Positions 46,316-55,716 of a stretch of DNA of 64,000 bases are shown piece by piece. This stretch comes from Microbacterium sp. CFH 31415 (lineage in GTDB: Bacteria > Actinomycetota > Actinomycetes > Actinomycetales > Microbacteriaceae), in NCBI RefSeq assembly GCF_022538185.1, contig NZ_JAKYXC010000009.1, forward strand, positions 186,001-250,000, in the 5' to 3' direction. The stretch's first letter is position 1. Each line of letters starts with the position of its first letter. The translations under genes were made by a program, and so were the position numbers. The notes under the pieces were generated by a model, which did not search any database, was not told the origin of the DNA, and saw only the letters and a program-made list of their open reading frames with translations.

Positions 46316-46882
46316 ATGGAACCGGTGACTCTGCGCACGGCGCGGCTCGAGCTGTCGCTGCCGACCGAGGCCGACGTCGACGCCATCCTCGAGGCATGCC
46401 AGGACGCCGGCATCCAGCGCTACACGCCCGTGCCCGTGCCCTACGAGCGCTCGCACGCCGAGGGCTTCGTCGCGCAGGTGCCCCGGGACTGGGAGGCGGG
46501 CAAGAACCTGACATGGGCCGTGCGTGAGCAGGGCGCCCTCGTCGGCACGATCGGCATGTACCGCGTCGACGGCATGGGCAACGGCGAGATCGGGTTCTGG
46601 ATGGCGCCGTGGGCGCGCGGCGGCGGGCGCCTCGCCGAGGCCGCGAACGCCGTGATCGACTGGGGCTTCGCCGCCGATGGCCTCGATCTGACGCGCATCG
46701 AATGGCGCGCGGTCGTCGGCAACACCGCCTCGGCGCGCGTCGCGCGCGCACTCGGCTTCCGCTACGAGGGACTGCTGCGCCAAGCGCTCGCGAACGCCAA
46801 GTACCGCGACGACGGCTGGATCGCCGCACTGCTCAGAACGGACGAGCGGATGCCGCAGCCCTGGCCGGTCCTCGACGAGTAG
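46316..46882 (+). CDS. GNAT acetyltransferase
   Basis: A 188-aa RimJ/RimL-like acetyltransferase. It has LRTARLELSLPTEADVDAIL, the strand LVGTIGMYRVD, the acetyl-CoA region EIGFWMAPWARGGGRLAEAA and the WRAVVGNTASARVARALGFRYEG motif. The target is unknown. Its last codons and stop are part of a 41-bp sequence repeated 91 bp further on. Confidence 0.88.
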   Translation: MEPVTLRTARLELSLPTEADVDAILEACQDAGIQRYTPVPVPYERSHAEGFVAQVPRDWEAGKNLTWAVREQGALVGTIGMYRVDGMGNGEIGFWMAPWARGGGRLAEAANAVIDWGFAADGLDLTRIEWRAVVGNTASARVARALGFRYEGLLRQALANAKYRDDGWIAALLRTDERMPQPWPVLDE

Positions 46883-46993
46883 CGCCGAGCACCCACGCCT
46901 GCCCTGCCCGGTCCGAGACGAGTGGCGTCGAGCCCCGCGCGGGCGTCAGCGCTGGCCGGTCCTCGACGAGTAGCGCCGAGCACCCACGCCTGT
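46861..46993. repeat. 41-bp direct repeat spanning the GNAT stop codon
   Basis: The sequence starting CTGGCCGGTCCTCGACGAGT at 46861 recurs at 46952, about 41 bp identical, with a further partial copy (CCTCGACGACGAGCGCCGAG) near 46995. The first copy contains the GNAT stop; the rest of this 191-bp gap holds no gene. Confidence 0.85.
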
Positions 46994-47073
46994 CCTCGAC
47001 GACGAGCGCCGAGCCGCCGCCCGGCGGCGTCAAGCCCGGCACGCCCGTCGGCCGCCCGTGGCAGGATGTCCCC

Positions 47074-47946
47074 ATGCCCGAGATGCCCGAAGTGCAGGGT
47101 CTCGTCGAGTTCCTTCGCGGACGCGTGACCGGACTCGAGGTCACGCGCGTCTCGGTGGCGAACATCGCCGCGCTGAAGACGTACGACCCTCCGGTCGAGG
47201 CCCTCACCGGCGCCCGTATCGCGGGGGTCGCGCGCCACGGCAAGTTCGTCGACCTGGTGACGGCGGGCACGGATGCCGCGCCCCATCTCGTCTTCCACCT
47301 CGCCAAGGCGGGGTGGCTGAGGTTCTACGACCAGCCGCCGACGACGCTCATCCGACCCGGCAAGACGCCGATCGCGCTGCGCGTCGCGCTCTCCGACGGC
47401 TCGGGCTTCGACCTCACCGAGGCGGGCACGAAGAAGTCGCTCGCCGTCTACGTCGCGCGCGACCCGGCCGACGTCCCCGGCATCGCCCGGCTGGGACCCG
47501 ACCCGCTCGACTCCTCCTTCACGCGCGACACGCTCGCCGGCCTGCTGGCCGGCCGCCGCACGCAGATCAAGGGCGTGCTGCGCGACCAGGCCACGATCGC
47601 CGGCGTCGGCAACGCGTACTCCGACGAGATCCTGCACGCGGCGAAGATGTCGCCGTACGCCTTGGCGTCGAGCCTCGACGACGCCGACATCGACCGCCTG
47701 TTCCAGGCGATGACCGACACCCTCGCCGAGGCGGTTGCTGAGGCGTCCGGCAAGCCTCCCGCCGAATTGAAGGATGCGAAGCGTCGCGGCATGAAGGTGC
47801 ACGGACGCCGCGGCGAGACCTGCCCGGTGTGCGGCGACGAGGTGCGCAGCGTCTTCTTCGCCGACAACTCGCTCGAGTACTGCCCGACGTGTCAGACCGG
47901 CGGGAAGATCCTCGCGGACCGGCGACTGTCGCGGCTGCTCAAGTGA
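47074..47946 (+). CDS. Fpg/Nei-family DNA glycosylase
   Basis: A 290-aa base-excision repair glycosylase. The N-terminal MPEMPEVQ provides the catalytic Pro2-Glu3, the H2TH region reads GVLRDQATIAGVGNAYSDEILH, and the C-terminal zinc finger has four Cys in CPVCGDEV...YCPTCQ. It removes oxidised bases and cleaves the strand; Fpg versus Nei specificity is unclear. CAGGAT sits 6 nt before the ATG, a near match to the leaderless pattern. Its stop directly abuts the glpK stop. Confidence 0.93.
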   Translation: MPEMPEVQGLVEFLRGRVTGLEVTRVSVANIAALKTYDPPVEALTGARIAGVARHGKFVDLVTAGTDAAPHLVFHLAKAGWLRFYDQPPTTLIRPGKTPIALRVALSDGSGFDLTEAGTKKSLAVYVARDPADVPGIARLGPDPLDSSFTRDTLAGLLAGRRTQIKGVLRDQATIAGVGNAYSDEILHAAKMSPYALASSLDDADIDRLFQAMTDTLAEAVAEASGKPPAELKDAKRRGMKVHGRRGETCPVCGDEVRSVFFADNSLEYCPTCQTGGKILADRRLSRLLK

Positions 47947-49542
47947 TCAGCCGTCGGTGGTACCCATGAGCGTGCGGGCGTCGTCGTCGACCCAGTCGAG
48001 CGACTTCGACACCGCCTTCTTCCACAGGCGGTAGCGGCGCTCGCGTTCGTCCTCGGTCATCAGGGGTTCGAAGCGCACGTCCTCCTGCCAGTGGGCGCGC
48101 AGCGAGTCGCGCGTGCTCCACACCCCCGTCGCCAGCCCGGCCGCGTAGGCCGCGCCGAGCGCCGTGGTCTCTACGACCTTCGGGCGCACGACCGGGATGC
48201 CGAGGATGTCCGCCTGGAACTGCATGAGCGCGTCGTTCCGCGTCATGCCGCCGTCGACGCGCAGCTCGTCGAGCCCACGGCCGGTGTCGGCGACCACGGC
48301 TTCGATGACGTCGCGCGTCTGGAACGCGGTCGATTCGAGGGCGGCGCGGGCGATGTGGCCTTTGTTGACGTAGCGGGTCATGCCCACGAGTGCGCCGCGC
48401 GCGTCGGGGCGCCAGTACGGCGCGTACAGGCCCGAGAACGCCGGCACGAAGTACGCGCCGCCGTTGTCGTCGACGGTGGCGGCGAGCGATTCGACGTCTT
48501 CGGAGCGCTGGATGATTCCGAGGTTGTCGCGCAGCCACTGCACGAGCGATCCGGTCACGGCGATCGATCCCTCGAGGGCGTACCGCGCGGGTTCCTCGCC
48601 GCAGCGGTACGCCACGGTCGTGATCAGCCCGCTGCCGGAGCGCACGATCTCGGTGCCGGTGTTGACCAGCAGGAAGTTGCCGGTGCCGTAGGTGTTCTTC
48701 GACTCGCCGGCGTCGAAGGCCGCCTGTCCGAATGTCGCGGCCTGCTGATCGCCCAGGATGCCGGCGATGGGCGTGCCGTGCAGGACGTCGGGCAGCTGTG
48801 AGGTGCCGACGACCTCGGACGACGAGCGGATTTCGGGCATCATCGATCGCGGGATGCCCCATACCGCGAGCAGGTCGTCGGACCAGTCGAGCGTGCGCAG
48901 GTCCATCAGCAGCGTGCGCGAGGCGTTCGTGACGTCGGTCACGTGGATGCCGCCGCGAGCCCCGCCCGTCAGGTTCCAGATGACCCACGTGTCGGGCGTG
49001 CCGAACACCAGGTGCCCGGCCTCCGCGTCCTCACGCGCACCCGGCACGTGGTCGAGGATCCATGCGACCTTCGAGGCCGAGAAGTACGTCGCCAGCGGCA
49101 GCCCGGTGGTCTCGGCGAAGCGGTAGGCGCCCTCGCCCGAAGCCGCGCCCGAAGCCGCGCTCGAACTCGAACCCCCACCGCCCGCGTCGCCCGTCCGGAT
49201 GAGCTCGTCGATGCGAGGCTGCGTGCGGGTGTCCTGCCACACCAGGGCATTGTGCACGGGGCGTCCGGTGCGGCGGTCCCACACGATGGCCGTCTCACGC
49301 TGGTTGGTCACGCCGACGGCGGCGATATCGGATGCCGCGACCCCGGCCCGCGACAGGCACGAGGCGATCACCCACTCGGTGTTGGTCCAGATCTCCACGG
49401 GGTCGTGCTCGACCCACCCCGCGCGGGGGAAGATCTGCTCGTGCTCTCGCTGGGCGACCGACACGACGGCGCCCGACGAGTCGAACACGATGGCCCGCGT
49501 CGAGGTCGTGCCCTGATCGATCGCCAGAACGTGGTCGGCCAA
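47947..49542 (-). CDS. glpK: Glycerol kinase
   Basis: A 531-aa FGGY kinase. It has the N-terminal [18 protein letters not shown] phosphate loop, [14 protein letters not shown] and the C-terminal [18 protein letters not shown] motif. It phosphorylates glycerol to glycerol-3-phosphate. I propose the TTG at 49542, with AAGGAG 6 nt upstream. Residues ~119-139 are an inserted Gly/Ser/Ala-rich stretch encoded by 12-bp imperfect repeats, making the protein longer than the usual ~505 aa. Confidence 0.95.
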   Translation of the reverse strand: MADHVLAIDQGTTSTRAIVFDSSGAVVSVAQREHEQIFPRAGWVEHDPVEIWTNTEWVIASCLSRAGVAASDIAAVGVTNQRETAIVWDRRTGRPVHNALVWQDTRTQPRIDELIRTGDAGGGGSSSSAASGAASGEGAYRFAETTGLPLATYFSASKVAWILDHVPGAREDAEAGHLVFGTPDTWVIWNLTGGARGGIHVTDVTNASRTLLMDLRTLDWSDDLLAVWGIPRSMMPEIRSSSEVVGTSQLPDVLHGTPIAGILGDQQAATFGQAAFDAGESKNTYGTGNFLLVNTGTEIVRSGSGLITTVAYRCGEEPARYALEGSIAVTGSLVQWLRDNLGIIQRSEDVESLAATVDDNGGAYFVPAFSGLYAPYWRPDARGALVGMTRYVNKGHIARAALESTAFQTRDVIEAVVADTGRGLDELRVDGGMTRNDALMQFQADILGIPVVRPKVVETTALGAAYAAGLATGVWSTRDSLRAHWQEDVRFEPLMTEDERERRYRLWKKAVSKSLDWVDDDARTLMGTTDG

Positions 49543-49582
49543 CGCCGGCTCCTTCCTCACGGGCGGCACCGCCCGCGTGCGA

Positions 49583-49652
49583 CGCCGGCGCGCGCTCGCG
49601 CGTCCGGCTGCGGTCACGCCGGCGCGCGCTCGCGTGCGTCCGGCTGCGGTCA
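49583..49652. repeat. 34/36-bp tandem repeat between glpK and glpD
   Basis: CGCCGGCGCGCGCTCGCG...CGTCCGGCTGCGGTCA occurs twice (49583-49616 and 49617-49652), the second with 2 extra bases. It fills most of the 112-bp intergenic gap. Confidence 0.8.
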
Positions 49653-49654
49653 GG

Positions 49655-51370
49655 TTATCGCGGGGTGGCGGATGCCTCGGCCCACGACGGGTCGGCCGCG
49701 TGCACCTTCGCGATCGCACGCTCGACCTCTGCCGCCGTGTGCGCGGCATCCCACCCGAGCACCGGCGCGACGACCGCAGCGATCTCGCCGACGGCGTCCT
49801 CGGTCGCGCCGCCCACGAAGGCGATGCTCGTGCGCCGCATGAGCAGGTCGTCGAGGTGCACGGCGTCCTCCGTCAGCGCGAGGTGCCGCAGCTCGGCGCT
49901 GCTGTAGCCGGGGGTGTGCACCAGCGCGGTGTCGTCCGCGTCGTCGATGATCGCCGCGACGAGGTCGGCCGCCACCGTGCCGTAACGGTCGAGCAGCGTG
50001 GCGACGCGCGCGGCGGGCAGCCCGTCAGCATGCCCGGCGATCCACTGCTGCCGGGCACGCTCGGTGGTCGGGAAGCCGCTGCCACCGCCGATGGCGACGC
50101 CCTTGGTCGACCGCCGGCGCGGACGCGCCAGCAGCTCGAGAGCGCGGTCGGCGAGGTGCTCGGCCGACGCACGGAACGTGGTCCACTTGCCGCCGACCAG
50201 GCTCAGCACCGTGGCATCCCCTCCCACGAGCGGAGCAGCCTCGACGCGGTAGTCGCGCGACACGAATCCGGGCGCGAGGTCGCCGTGGCCGGGCAGGGGA
50301 CGCACGCCCGAGAAGCGGTAGACGATCTGCGAGCGGTTCACCGCGATCGCGGGGAGCACCTGCCCGATGAGGTCGATGAAGTAGTCGACCTCGTCCTCGG
50401 TGCACACGATCGGCTCGCCCATCTGGTGCTCGAGGTCGGTGGTGCCGACGAGCACGCGACCCTTGAGCGGGTAGATCAGCACGATGCGGCCGTCGGCGTT
50501 CTCGAAGAACAGCTCGCGCCCGCCGGTCGCCGCGAGCAGCTCAGGGTTGTCGAGCACGATGTGCGAGCCCTTGGTTCCGCCCATGTAGTTCGTGGGATCG
50601 CCGAGGGCGAGGTTCGTGAGGTCGGTCCACGGGCCGGACGCGTTGATGACGACGGATGCCGCGAACGGCTGCTCCTCACCCGACACCATGTCGCGCAGCA
50701 CGACGCGGCCGTCCTGGACACCGACTGCGGCCGTGTAGTTCGCGGCGCGCGCCTGGTCGCCGCCCGCCCGGCGGCCGTCACGGAGCACGTCGATCGCGAG
50801 CCGCTCGGGGTCATGGAGCGAGGCGTCCCAGTAGGTCGCGGTGTACTTCACGTCGGGGTTCAGCGCCGGCAGCTCCTGCAGCGAGCGCTTGCGGCCGCGG
50901 AACGCGTGGCGCGGCACCCGGCCGCCGCCGCGCGAGAACGAGTCGTAGATCACGAGCCCGATCTTGATGAGCGCGGCGCCGCGCTCGGTGTGCTTGCCTC
51001 CGCCGTGACGCAGGAACCGCAGCGGCGCGCTGAGCACGCCCGAGAACGTCGAGAAGATCGGGATCGTGGTCTGCAGCGGGCGCACGTAGTGCGGGGCGAT
51101 CCGCAGCAGCGCGTTGCGCTCGGTGACGGCCTCGTGGACGAGGCGGAACTCGCCGTTCTCGAGGTAGCGGATGCCGCCGTGGATCATGTGGGACGAGGCC
51201 GCCGACGCCCCGCTGATGAAGTCGTCGCGCTCGACGAGGGCGACGTCGACGCCCTGCATCGCGAGGTCGCGGAAGGTGGCGAGCCCGTTGATGCCCCCGC
51301 CGACGATCAGGACGTCGGCGTAGGGCCGTTCGGCCAGTGCGTCGAATCCTGGTGCGGTGCGTGAGCCCAT
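49655..51370 (-). CDS. glpD: Glycerol-3-phosphate dehydrogenase
   Basis: A 571-aa FAD-dependent dehydrogenase that passes electrons to quinone and makes dihydroxyacetone phosphate. Motifs: [51 protein letters not shown] and [13 protein letters not shown], then a C-terminal helical domain. The start is the ATG at 51370, preceded by GGGGGA. It is transcribed before glpK and divergent from the SorC-type regulator. Confidence 0.95.
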   Translation of the reverse strand: MGSRTAPGFDALAERPYADVLIVGGGINGLATFRDLAMQGVDVALVERDDFISGASAASSHMIHGGIRYLENGEFRLVHEAVTERNALLRIAPHYVRPLQTTIPIFSTFSGVLSAPLRFLRHGGGKHTERGAALIKIGLVIYDSFSRGGGRVPRHAFRGRKRSLQELPALNPDVKYTATYWDASLHDPERLAIDVLRDGRRAGGDQARAANYTAAVGVQDGRVVLRDMVSGEEQPFAASVVINASGPWTDLTNLALGDPTNYMGGTKGSHIVLDNPELLAATGGRELFFENADGRIVLIYPLKGRVLVGTTDLEHQMGEPIVCTEDEVDYFIDLIGQVLPAIAVNRSQIVYRFSGVRPLPGHGDLAPGFVSRDYRVEAAPLVGGDATVLSLVGGKWTTFRASAEHLADRALELLARPRRRSTKGVAIGGGSGFPTTERARQQWIAGHADGLPAARVATLLDRYGTVAADLVAAIIDDADDTALVHTPGYSSAELRHLALTEDAVHLDDLLMRRTSIAFVGGATEDAVGEIAAVVAPVLGWDAAHTAAEVERAIAKVHAADPSWAEASATPR

Positions 51371-51436
51371 CGTCGTCCCCCGTCGTGTTCGTCCGGCTGT
51401 CCATCCATGATGGCATCGCTGGACGTCCTTGCAGAC

Positions 51437-51450
51437 CGTATGCACATACG
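51437..51450. promoter_or_regulatory. Palindromic operator in the glpD-regulator gap
   Basis: CGTATG-CA-CATACG, a perfect 14-bp palindrome, 16 bp before the regulator start. An overlapping TGCAC-ATAC-GTGCA palindrome spans 51441-51454. It sits next to a weak leaderless-type -10 (AACGAT, 6 nt from GTG), which suggests autoregulation. Confidence 0.5.
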
Positions 51451-51465
51451 TGCAACGATGGAGGC

Positions 51466-52425
51466 GTGGAAGAGATCCTCGACGCCCGCACCGTTCAGCG
51501 GGCACTGACCGCCGCGCACCTCTACTACGTGCAGGACCGCACGATGGAGGCGATCGCGCGCGAACTGGGCACGTCGCGATCGACGGTCTCGCGGCTGCTC
51601 ACGCAGGCGCGCGCCACCGGCATCGTCGACATCCGCATCCGCTCCCCGTTCGCGGCGCCTCAGCTGCTCGAGGAGCACCTCGCCGAGCGCTTCGGCGTGG
51701 CCGCCCACGTCGTTCCCGTCCCCGACGACGCGAACGAGGTGGAGCGCCTCGAACGCGTCTCGGTCGCCGCGGCCCACCTGCTGGGAGACCTCATCGGCGA
51801 GGGTATGACGATCGGCGTCGCCTGGGGGTCGACGACGGCAGCGATCAGCCGGCGGCTCGCGCCGAAACCGGCGCACGGCACGACGTTCGTGCAGCTGAAC
51901 GGGTCGGGCAACACGCACACGACGGGCCTCCTCTATGCGAGCGAGATCCTGAGCCGGTTCGCCGCCGCCTACGGCGGCAGTGCGCAGCAGTTCCCGGTAC
52001 CCGCGTTCTTCGACGACCCGCGCACGAAGAGCGCGATGTGGCGGGAGCGCAGCACGCGGCGCATTCTCGCGATGCAGGCGGCCATGGACCTCGTCGTGTT
52101 CAGCACCGGCTCCGCCGACTCGCGTGTGCCCAGCCACGTCTACTCGGGCGGCTACCTCGAGGCGCAGGAGCTCGCGTCGCTCGAGGCCGAAGGCGTCGTC
52201 GGCGACGTGGCGACGGTCTTCTTCCGCGCTGACGGATCCAGCGACGGCATCCCGCTCAACGAACGCGCCACCGGACCCCGGTTCGACGTCCTGCGTGCGG
52301 TGCCGCGACGACTCTGCGTCGTGTCGGGGGTGTCGAAGCTCGTGAGCCTGCGGGGCGCCCTCGCCGCCGGCCTTGCGACCGAGCTCGTCGTCGACGAGGC
52401 GGTCGCACGCGCTCTCACCGAGTGA
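51466..52425 (+). CDS. SorC-family sugar-binding transcriptional regulator
   Basis: A 319-aa regulator. The N-terminal HTH (~15-50) includes MEAIARELGTSRSTVSRLLTQA. The C-terminal sugar-binding domain has the MTIGVAWGSTTAAISRRL and SVAAAHLLGDLIGEGM motifs typical of SorC/DeoR-type effectors such as phosphorylated sugars. GTG start at 51466; GGAGG is only 1 nt away. Divergent from glpD, so it likely responds to glycerol-3-phosphate or a related phosphate ester; that is inference. Confidence 0.9.
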   Translation: MEEILDARTVQRALTAAHLYYVQDRTMEAIARELGTSRSTVSRLLTQARATGIVDIRIRSPFAAPQLLEEHLAERFGVAAHVVPVPDDANEVERLERVSVAAAHLLGDLIGEGMTIGVAWGSTTAAISRRLAPKPAHGTTFVQLNGSGNTHTTGLLYASEILSRFAAAYGGSAQQFPVPAFFDDPRTKSAMWRERSTRRILAMQAAMDLVVFSTGSADSRVPSHVYSGGYLEAQELASLEAEGVVGDVATVFFRADGSSDGIPLNERATGPRFDVLRAVPRRLCVVSGVSKLVSLRGALAAGLATELVVDEAVARALTE

Positions 52426-52485
52426 CCCGCGTGACGGAGCGTTTCATGCGAACACATGGAATGAACTCGCGTCGGGGACGTTGAG

Positions 52486-52491
52486 TAGACT
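52486..52491 (+). promoter_or_regulatory. Candidate -10 of the riboflavin operon
   Basis: TAGACT, 12 bp before the riboswitch 5' end, at a plausible distance for transcription to start at the riboswitch. A weak TGAACT lies ~18 bp further upstream. Confidence 0.45.
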
Positions 52492-52503
52492 TGAGAGCAT
52501 CAA

Positions 52504-52661
52504 CGTGCTCCGGGGTCGGTGAGAATCCGAACCGGCGGTGACAGTCCGCGAGCCGCGGCATCAGCATCCGAATGGGTGCCGCCACGGCTGATCCGGTGGA
52601 AATCCGGAACCGACGGTGATGCGACAGGTATCTGTCGCTAGTCCGGATGGGAGGCAGCACG
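52504..52661 (+). promoter_or_regulatory. FMN riboswitch (RFN element)
   Basis: The conserved RFN core is clear: GGGGTCGGTGAGAATCCGAA, CCGGCGGTGACAGTCCGCGA, then TCCGGTGGAAATCCGGAACC, GACGGTGATGCGACAG and AGTCCGGATGGGAGGCAG. The outer P1 stem pairs CGTGCT (52504-52509) with AGCACG (52656-52661). FMN binding would repress expression of the rib genes 66 bp downstream. Confidence 0.95.
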
Positions 52662-52727
52662 GGCGACGCCATGCGCGTCGCCGGTCTCCCGTGCCCCGGA
52701 TCACCGCGACCGACACGGAGGACACGA

Positions 52728-53753
52728 ATGACGGCGACACCGGCTGAGCACGACGCGATGCGTCGGGCGCTCGACCTCGCCCGTCGCGGACCGCGCGGGA
52801 TCAACCCGCAGGTCGGCGCCGTGATCCTCTCCCGCGCCGGTGAGATCCTCGCCGAAGGCTGGCACCGCGGAGCCGGCACTCCGCACGCCGAGGTCGACGC
52901 GCTCTCGCGCCTCTCCCCCGGCGACGCCGCCGGGGCGACCGCGATCGTCACGCTCGAGCCCTGCAACCACACCGGCCGCACCGGCCCCTGCGCCGAGGCG
53001 CTGATCGCTGCGGGCGTCGCCCGCGTGGTCTACGCCATCGACGACCCCAACGACGTCTCCTCCGGCGGCGCGCGGCGCCTGCGCGACGCCGGCCTCGTGG
53101 TCGAGTCGGGAGTGCTCGCCGACGACGCGCACGCGCTGCTCGACTCATGGCTCACGGTCCAGCACCTCGGTCGTCCGCACGTCACGGTCAAGTGGGCGCA
53201 GAGCCTCGACGGCCGCGCTGCGGCGGCAGACGGCACGAGCAAGTGGATCACCGGACCCGCTGCGCGCGCGGATGTCCACCGGCGTCGCTCGGCAGCCGAC
53301 GCCATCGTCGTCGGCACGGGCACGCTCCTCGCCGACGATCCTGCCCTCACCGCGCGCGACGTCGACGGCTCCCTGCTCGCGCATCAGCCCATGCCGGTCG
53401 TGCTCGGCGAGCGCTCCGTGCCCGAGGGTGCGGCCGTGCGACAGCATCCGCTCCCCTTCGTGCAGTACCCGGGAGACCTCGTCGCCGCACTCGACGACCT
53501 GCGCACGCGCGGCGTGCACCGCGTCTTCGTCGAGGGCGGCCCCGCCATCGCGGCCTCGTTCGTGCGCGCCGGCTTCGCCGACGAGTTCCTCGTCTACATC
53601 GCGCCCGCGCTGATCGGCGGCGACATGCTCGCCCTGCGCGACGTCGGCGTCACGACCATCGGCGAAGCGCGCCGCCTCACCGTGCGCGACGTCGAGAAGC
53701 TCGGCGACGATCTGCTGGTCGTCGCCGCCCCTGCCACAGAAGGAGTCAGCTGA
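52728..53753 (+). CDS. ribD: Bifunctional riboflavin deaminase/reductase
   Basis: A 341-aa enzyme. The N-terminal deaminase domain has zinc ligands H53 (HAEVDAL), C79 and C88 (EPCNHTGRTGPC). The C-terminal pyrimidine reductase has VTVKWAQSLDGRAAAADG and VFVEGGPAIAASFV. It carries out steps 2 and 3 of riboflavin synthesis. The start is the ATG at 52728 with GGAGGA upstream, just after the FMN riboswitch. One-base overlap with ribE. Confidence 0.95.
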   Translation: MTATPAEHDAMRRALDLARRGPRGINPQVGAVILSRAGEILAEGWHRGAGTPHAEVDALSRLSPGDAAGATAIVTLEPCNHTGRTGPCAEALIAAGVARVVYAIDDPNDVSSGGARRLRDAGLVVESGVLADDAHALLDSWLTVQHLGRPHVTVKWAQSLDGRAAAADGTSKWITGPAARADVHRRRSAADAIVVGTGTLLADDPALTARDVDGSLLAHQPMPVVLGERSVPEGAAVRQHPLPFVQYPGDLVAALDDLRTRGVHRVFVEGGPAIAASFVRAGFADEFLVYIAPALIGGDMLALRDVGVTTIGEARRLTVRDVEKLGDDLLVVAAPATEGVS

Positions 53754-54439
53754 TGTTCACCGGAATCGTCGAGGAGATCGGCGAGGTCACCGCGGTGGAG
53801 GCCTCCGGCGACGGGGTGCGTCTCACGGTCCGCGCGCCGAAGGCGGTGTCGGATGCCGCGCACGGCGACTCCATCTCGGTCAGCGGCGTGTGCCTCACCG
53901 TCGTCGGCCAGGGACCCGACTGGTTCACCGCTGACGTCATGCGCCAGACCCTCGACATGTCGACGCTGCTCGCGGTCGAGGCCGGGCACCCCGTCAACCT
54001 CGAGCGTGCGACGGTCGCGCACGGCCGCCTCGGCGGCCACATCGTGCAGGGCCATATCGACGGCACCGGCGAGGTGCTCGAGGTGCGTCCCGGTGCGCAG
54101 TGGCGTGTCCTGCGCATCGCGCTCCCCGCCGACCTCGCCCCGCTGGTCGTCGACAAGGGCTCGATCGCCGTGGACGGCGTCTCGCTGACCGTGAGCGCGG
54201 CCAGCCCGGCGGCGCCGGCCGGCGGCGTCCACTGGTTCGAGGTCTCGCTCATCCCCGAGACGCTCGAGGCGACGACGCTCGGCCGCCGGGTCGCCGGTGA
54301 CCGCGTCAACCTCGAGACCGACATCCTCGCCCGCCACGTGCAGCGCCTCCATGCGTTCGCCTCCGCGGCTTCGGCCGCTCCCGCCACCCCCGAGTACCCG
54401 GCGGCCACCGCCCCACCCACGGAAGGAGGCTCGAAGTGA
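53753..54439 (+). CDS. ribE: Riboflavin synthase (alpha subunit)
   Basis: A 228-aa protein with two lumazine-binding repeats (MFTGIVEEIGEV near the start; HIVQGHIDGTGEVLEV at the second). It dismutates two dimethylribityllumazines to riboflavin. The final ~20 residues are Ala/Pro-rich. It starts in the TGATG junction after ribD, with AAGGAG upstream; ribBA starts in its stop (GTGA). Confidence 0.95.
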   Translation: MFTGIVEEIGEVTAVEASGDGVRLTVRAPKAVSDAAHGDSISVSGVCLTVVGQGPDWFTADVMRQTLDMSTLLAVEAGHPVNLERATVAHGRLGGHIVQGHIDGTGEVLEVRPGAQWRVLRIALPADLAPLVVDKGSIAVDGVSLTVSAASPAAPAGGVHWFEVSLIPETLEATTLGRRVAGDRVNLETDILARHVQRLHAFASAASAAPATPEYPAATAPPTEGGSK

Positions 54440-55716
54440 GCCTTTCCACCATCCCCGAGGCGCTGGACGCGATCCGCGCCGGCAAGCCCGTCATCGTCGC
54501 CGACGACGAGAACCGCGAGAACGAGGGCGACGTCGTCCTCTCCGCCGAGCTCGCGACGCCCGAGTGGCTGGCGTGGACCGTGCGCTGGTCCAGCGGCTTC
54601 ATCTGCGCGCCGATGCCGGCCGATTGGGCGGACCGACTGGACCTGCCGCCGATGGTGGAGGTCAACCAGGACGCCCGCTCGACGGCCTACACGGTGAGCG
54701 TCGATGCCGCCGATCGCGTGTCGACCGGCATCAGCGCCTCCGACCGGGCCCACACGCTGAACGTTCTCGCGAACCCGGAGTCGGGCCCGACAAGCGTCAT
54801 CCGCCCCGGTCACATCCTGCCGCTGCGCGCGGTGGACGGCGGCGTGCGCGAGCGCGGCGGTCACACCGAGGCGGCTGTCGAGCTCATGCGCCTCGCCGGG
54901 GTGCAGCCGGTGGGCGCGATCGCCGAGGTCGTGGCGGAGGACGGCTCGATGATGCGGCTGCCCGGGCTTCAGGAGCTCGGCGCGCGTGACGGCGTGCCCG
55001 TCATCACGATCGAGCAGCTCATCGCCTACCTGGACGAGCATGAGCCGCTCGACCCCGCCTCCCAGGCGCACGCCGCCCACAAGCGGCGCGTGAGCCTGCG
55101 CGCCGAGGCCCTCGTGCCGACCTCGCACGGCGAGTTCCGGTTCCTCGCATACAAGGATCGGGTCACCGGCACGGACCATCTCGCCGTCGTGTCGGGCGAG
55201 CTGAGCGAGGCACCGCTCGTGCGCGTGCACTCGGAGTGCCTGACGGGTGAGGCGTTCGGATCGCTCAAGTGCGAGTGCGGCCCCCAGCTCGACGCCGCGC
55301 TCGACGCCATCGAGCAGGACGGCGGCGTGGTCGTCTACATGCGCGGCCACGAAGGACGCGGCATCGGCCTCATCAACAAGCTGCGCGCGTACTCGCTGCA
55401 GGAGCGCGGCCTCGACACCGTCGACGCGAACCTCGCGCTCGGCCTGCCCGCCGACGCGCGCGACTACGCGGCCGCCGCCGGGATCCTCGCCGACCTCGGG
55501 GTCGACAAGGTGCGCCTCCTCACCAACAACGCCGACAAGGTGAAGCAGCTGCGCGAGTTCGGACTCGACATCGTCGAGCAGGTGCCGCTGCTCGTGGGCG
55601 TCGGACCGAACAACCACCAGTACCTCGAGACCAAGCGCGACCGGATGGGCCACCTCATCGACGAGGGCGACCTCGCCGACGCGCTGGCGCAGATGCACGA
55701 AGGAGCAGAGCGGTGA
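54436..55716 (+). CDS. ribBA: DHBP synthase / GTP cyclohydrolase II
   Basis: A 426-aa bifunctional protein. The N-terminal DHBP synthase (~1-205) has VADDENRENEGD near residues 21-32 and SSGFICAPM. The C-terminal GTP cyclohydrolase II has zinc cysteines C268, C279 and C281 (HSECLTGEAFGSLKCECG) and RGHEGRGIGL. It supplies both precursors of riboflavin: the C4 unit from ribulose-5-phosphate and the pyrimidine from GTP. GAAGGAGG ribosome site. Confidence 0.96.
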   Translation: MSLSTIPEALDAIRAGKPVIVADDENRENEGDVVLSAELATPEWLAWTVRWSSGFICAPMPADWADRLDLPPMVEVNQDARSTAYTVSVDAADRVSTGISASDRAHTLNVLANPESGPTSVIRPGHILPLRAVDGGVRERGGHTEAAVELMRLAGVQPVGAIAEVVAEDGSMMRLPGLQELGARDGVPVITIEQLIAYLDEHEPLDPASQAHAAHKRRVSLRAEALVPTSHGEFRFLAYKDRVTGTDHLAVVSGELSEAPLVRVHSECLTGEAFGSLKCECGPQLDAALDAIEQDGGVVVYMRGHEGRGIGLINKLRAYSLQERGLDTVDANLALGLPADARDYAAAAGILADLGVDKVRLLTNNADKVKQLREFGLDIVEQVPLLVGVGPNNHQYLETKRDRMGHLIDEGDLADALAQMHEGAER

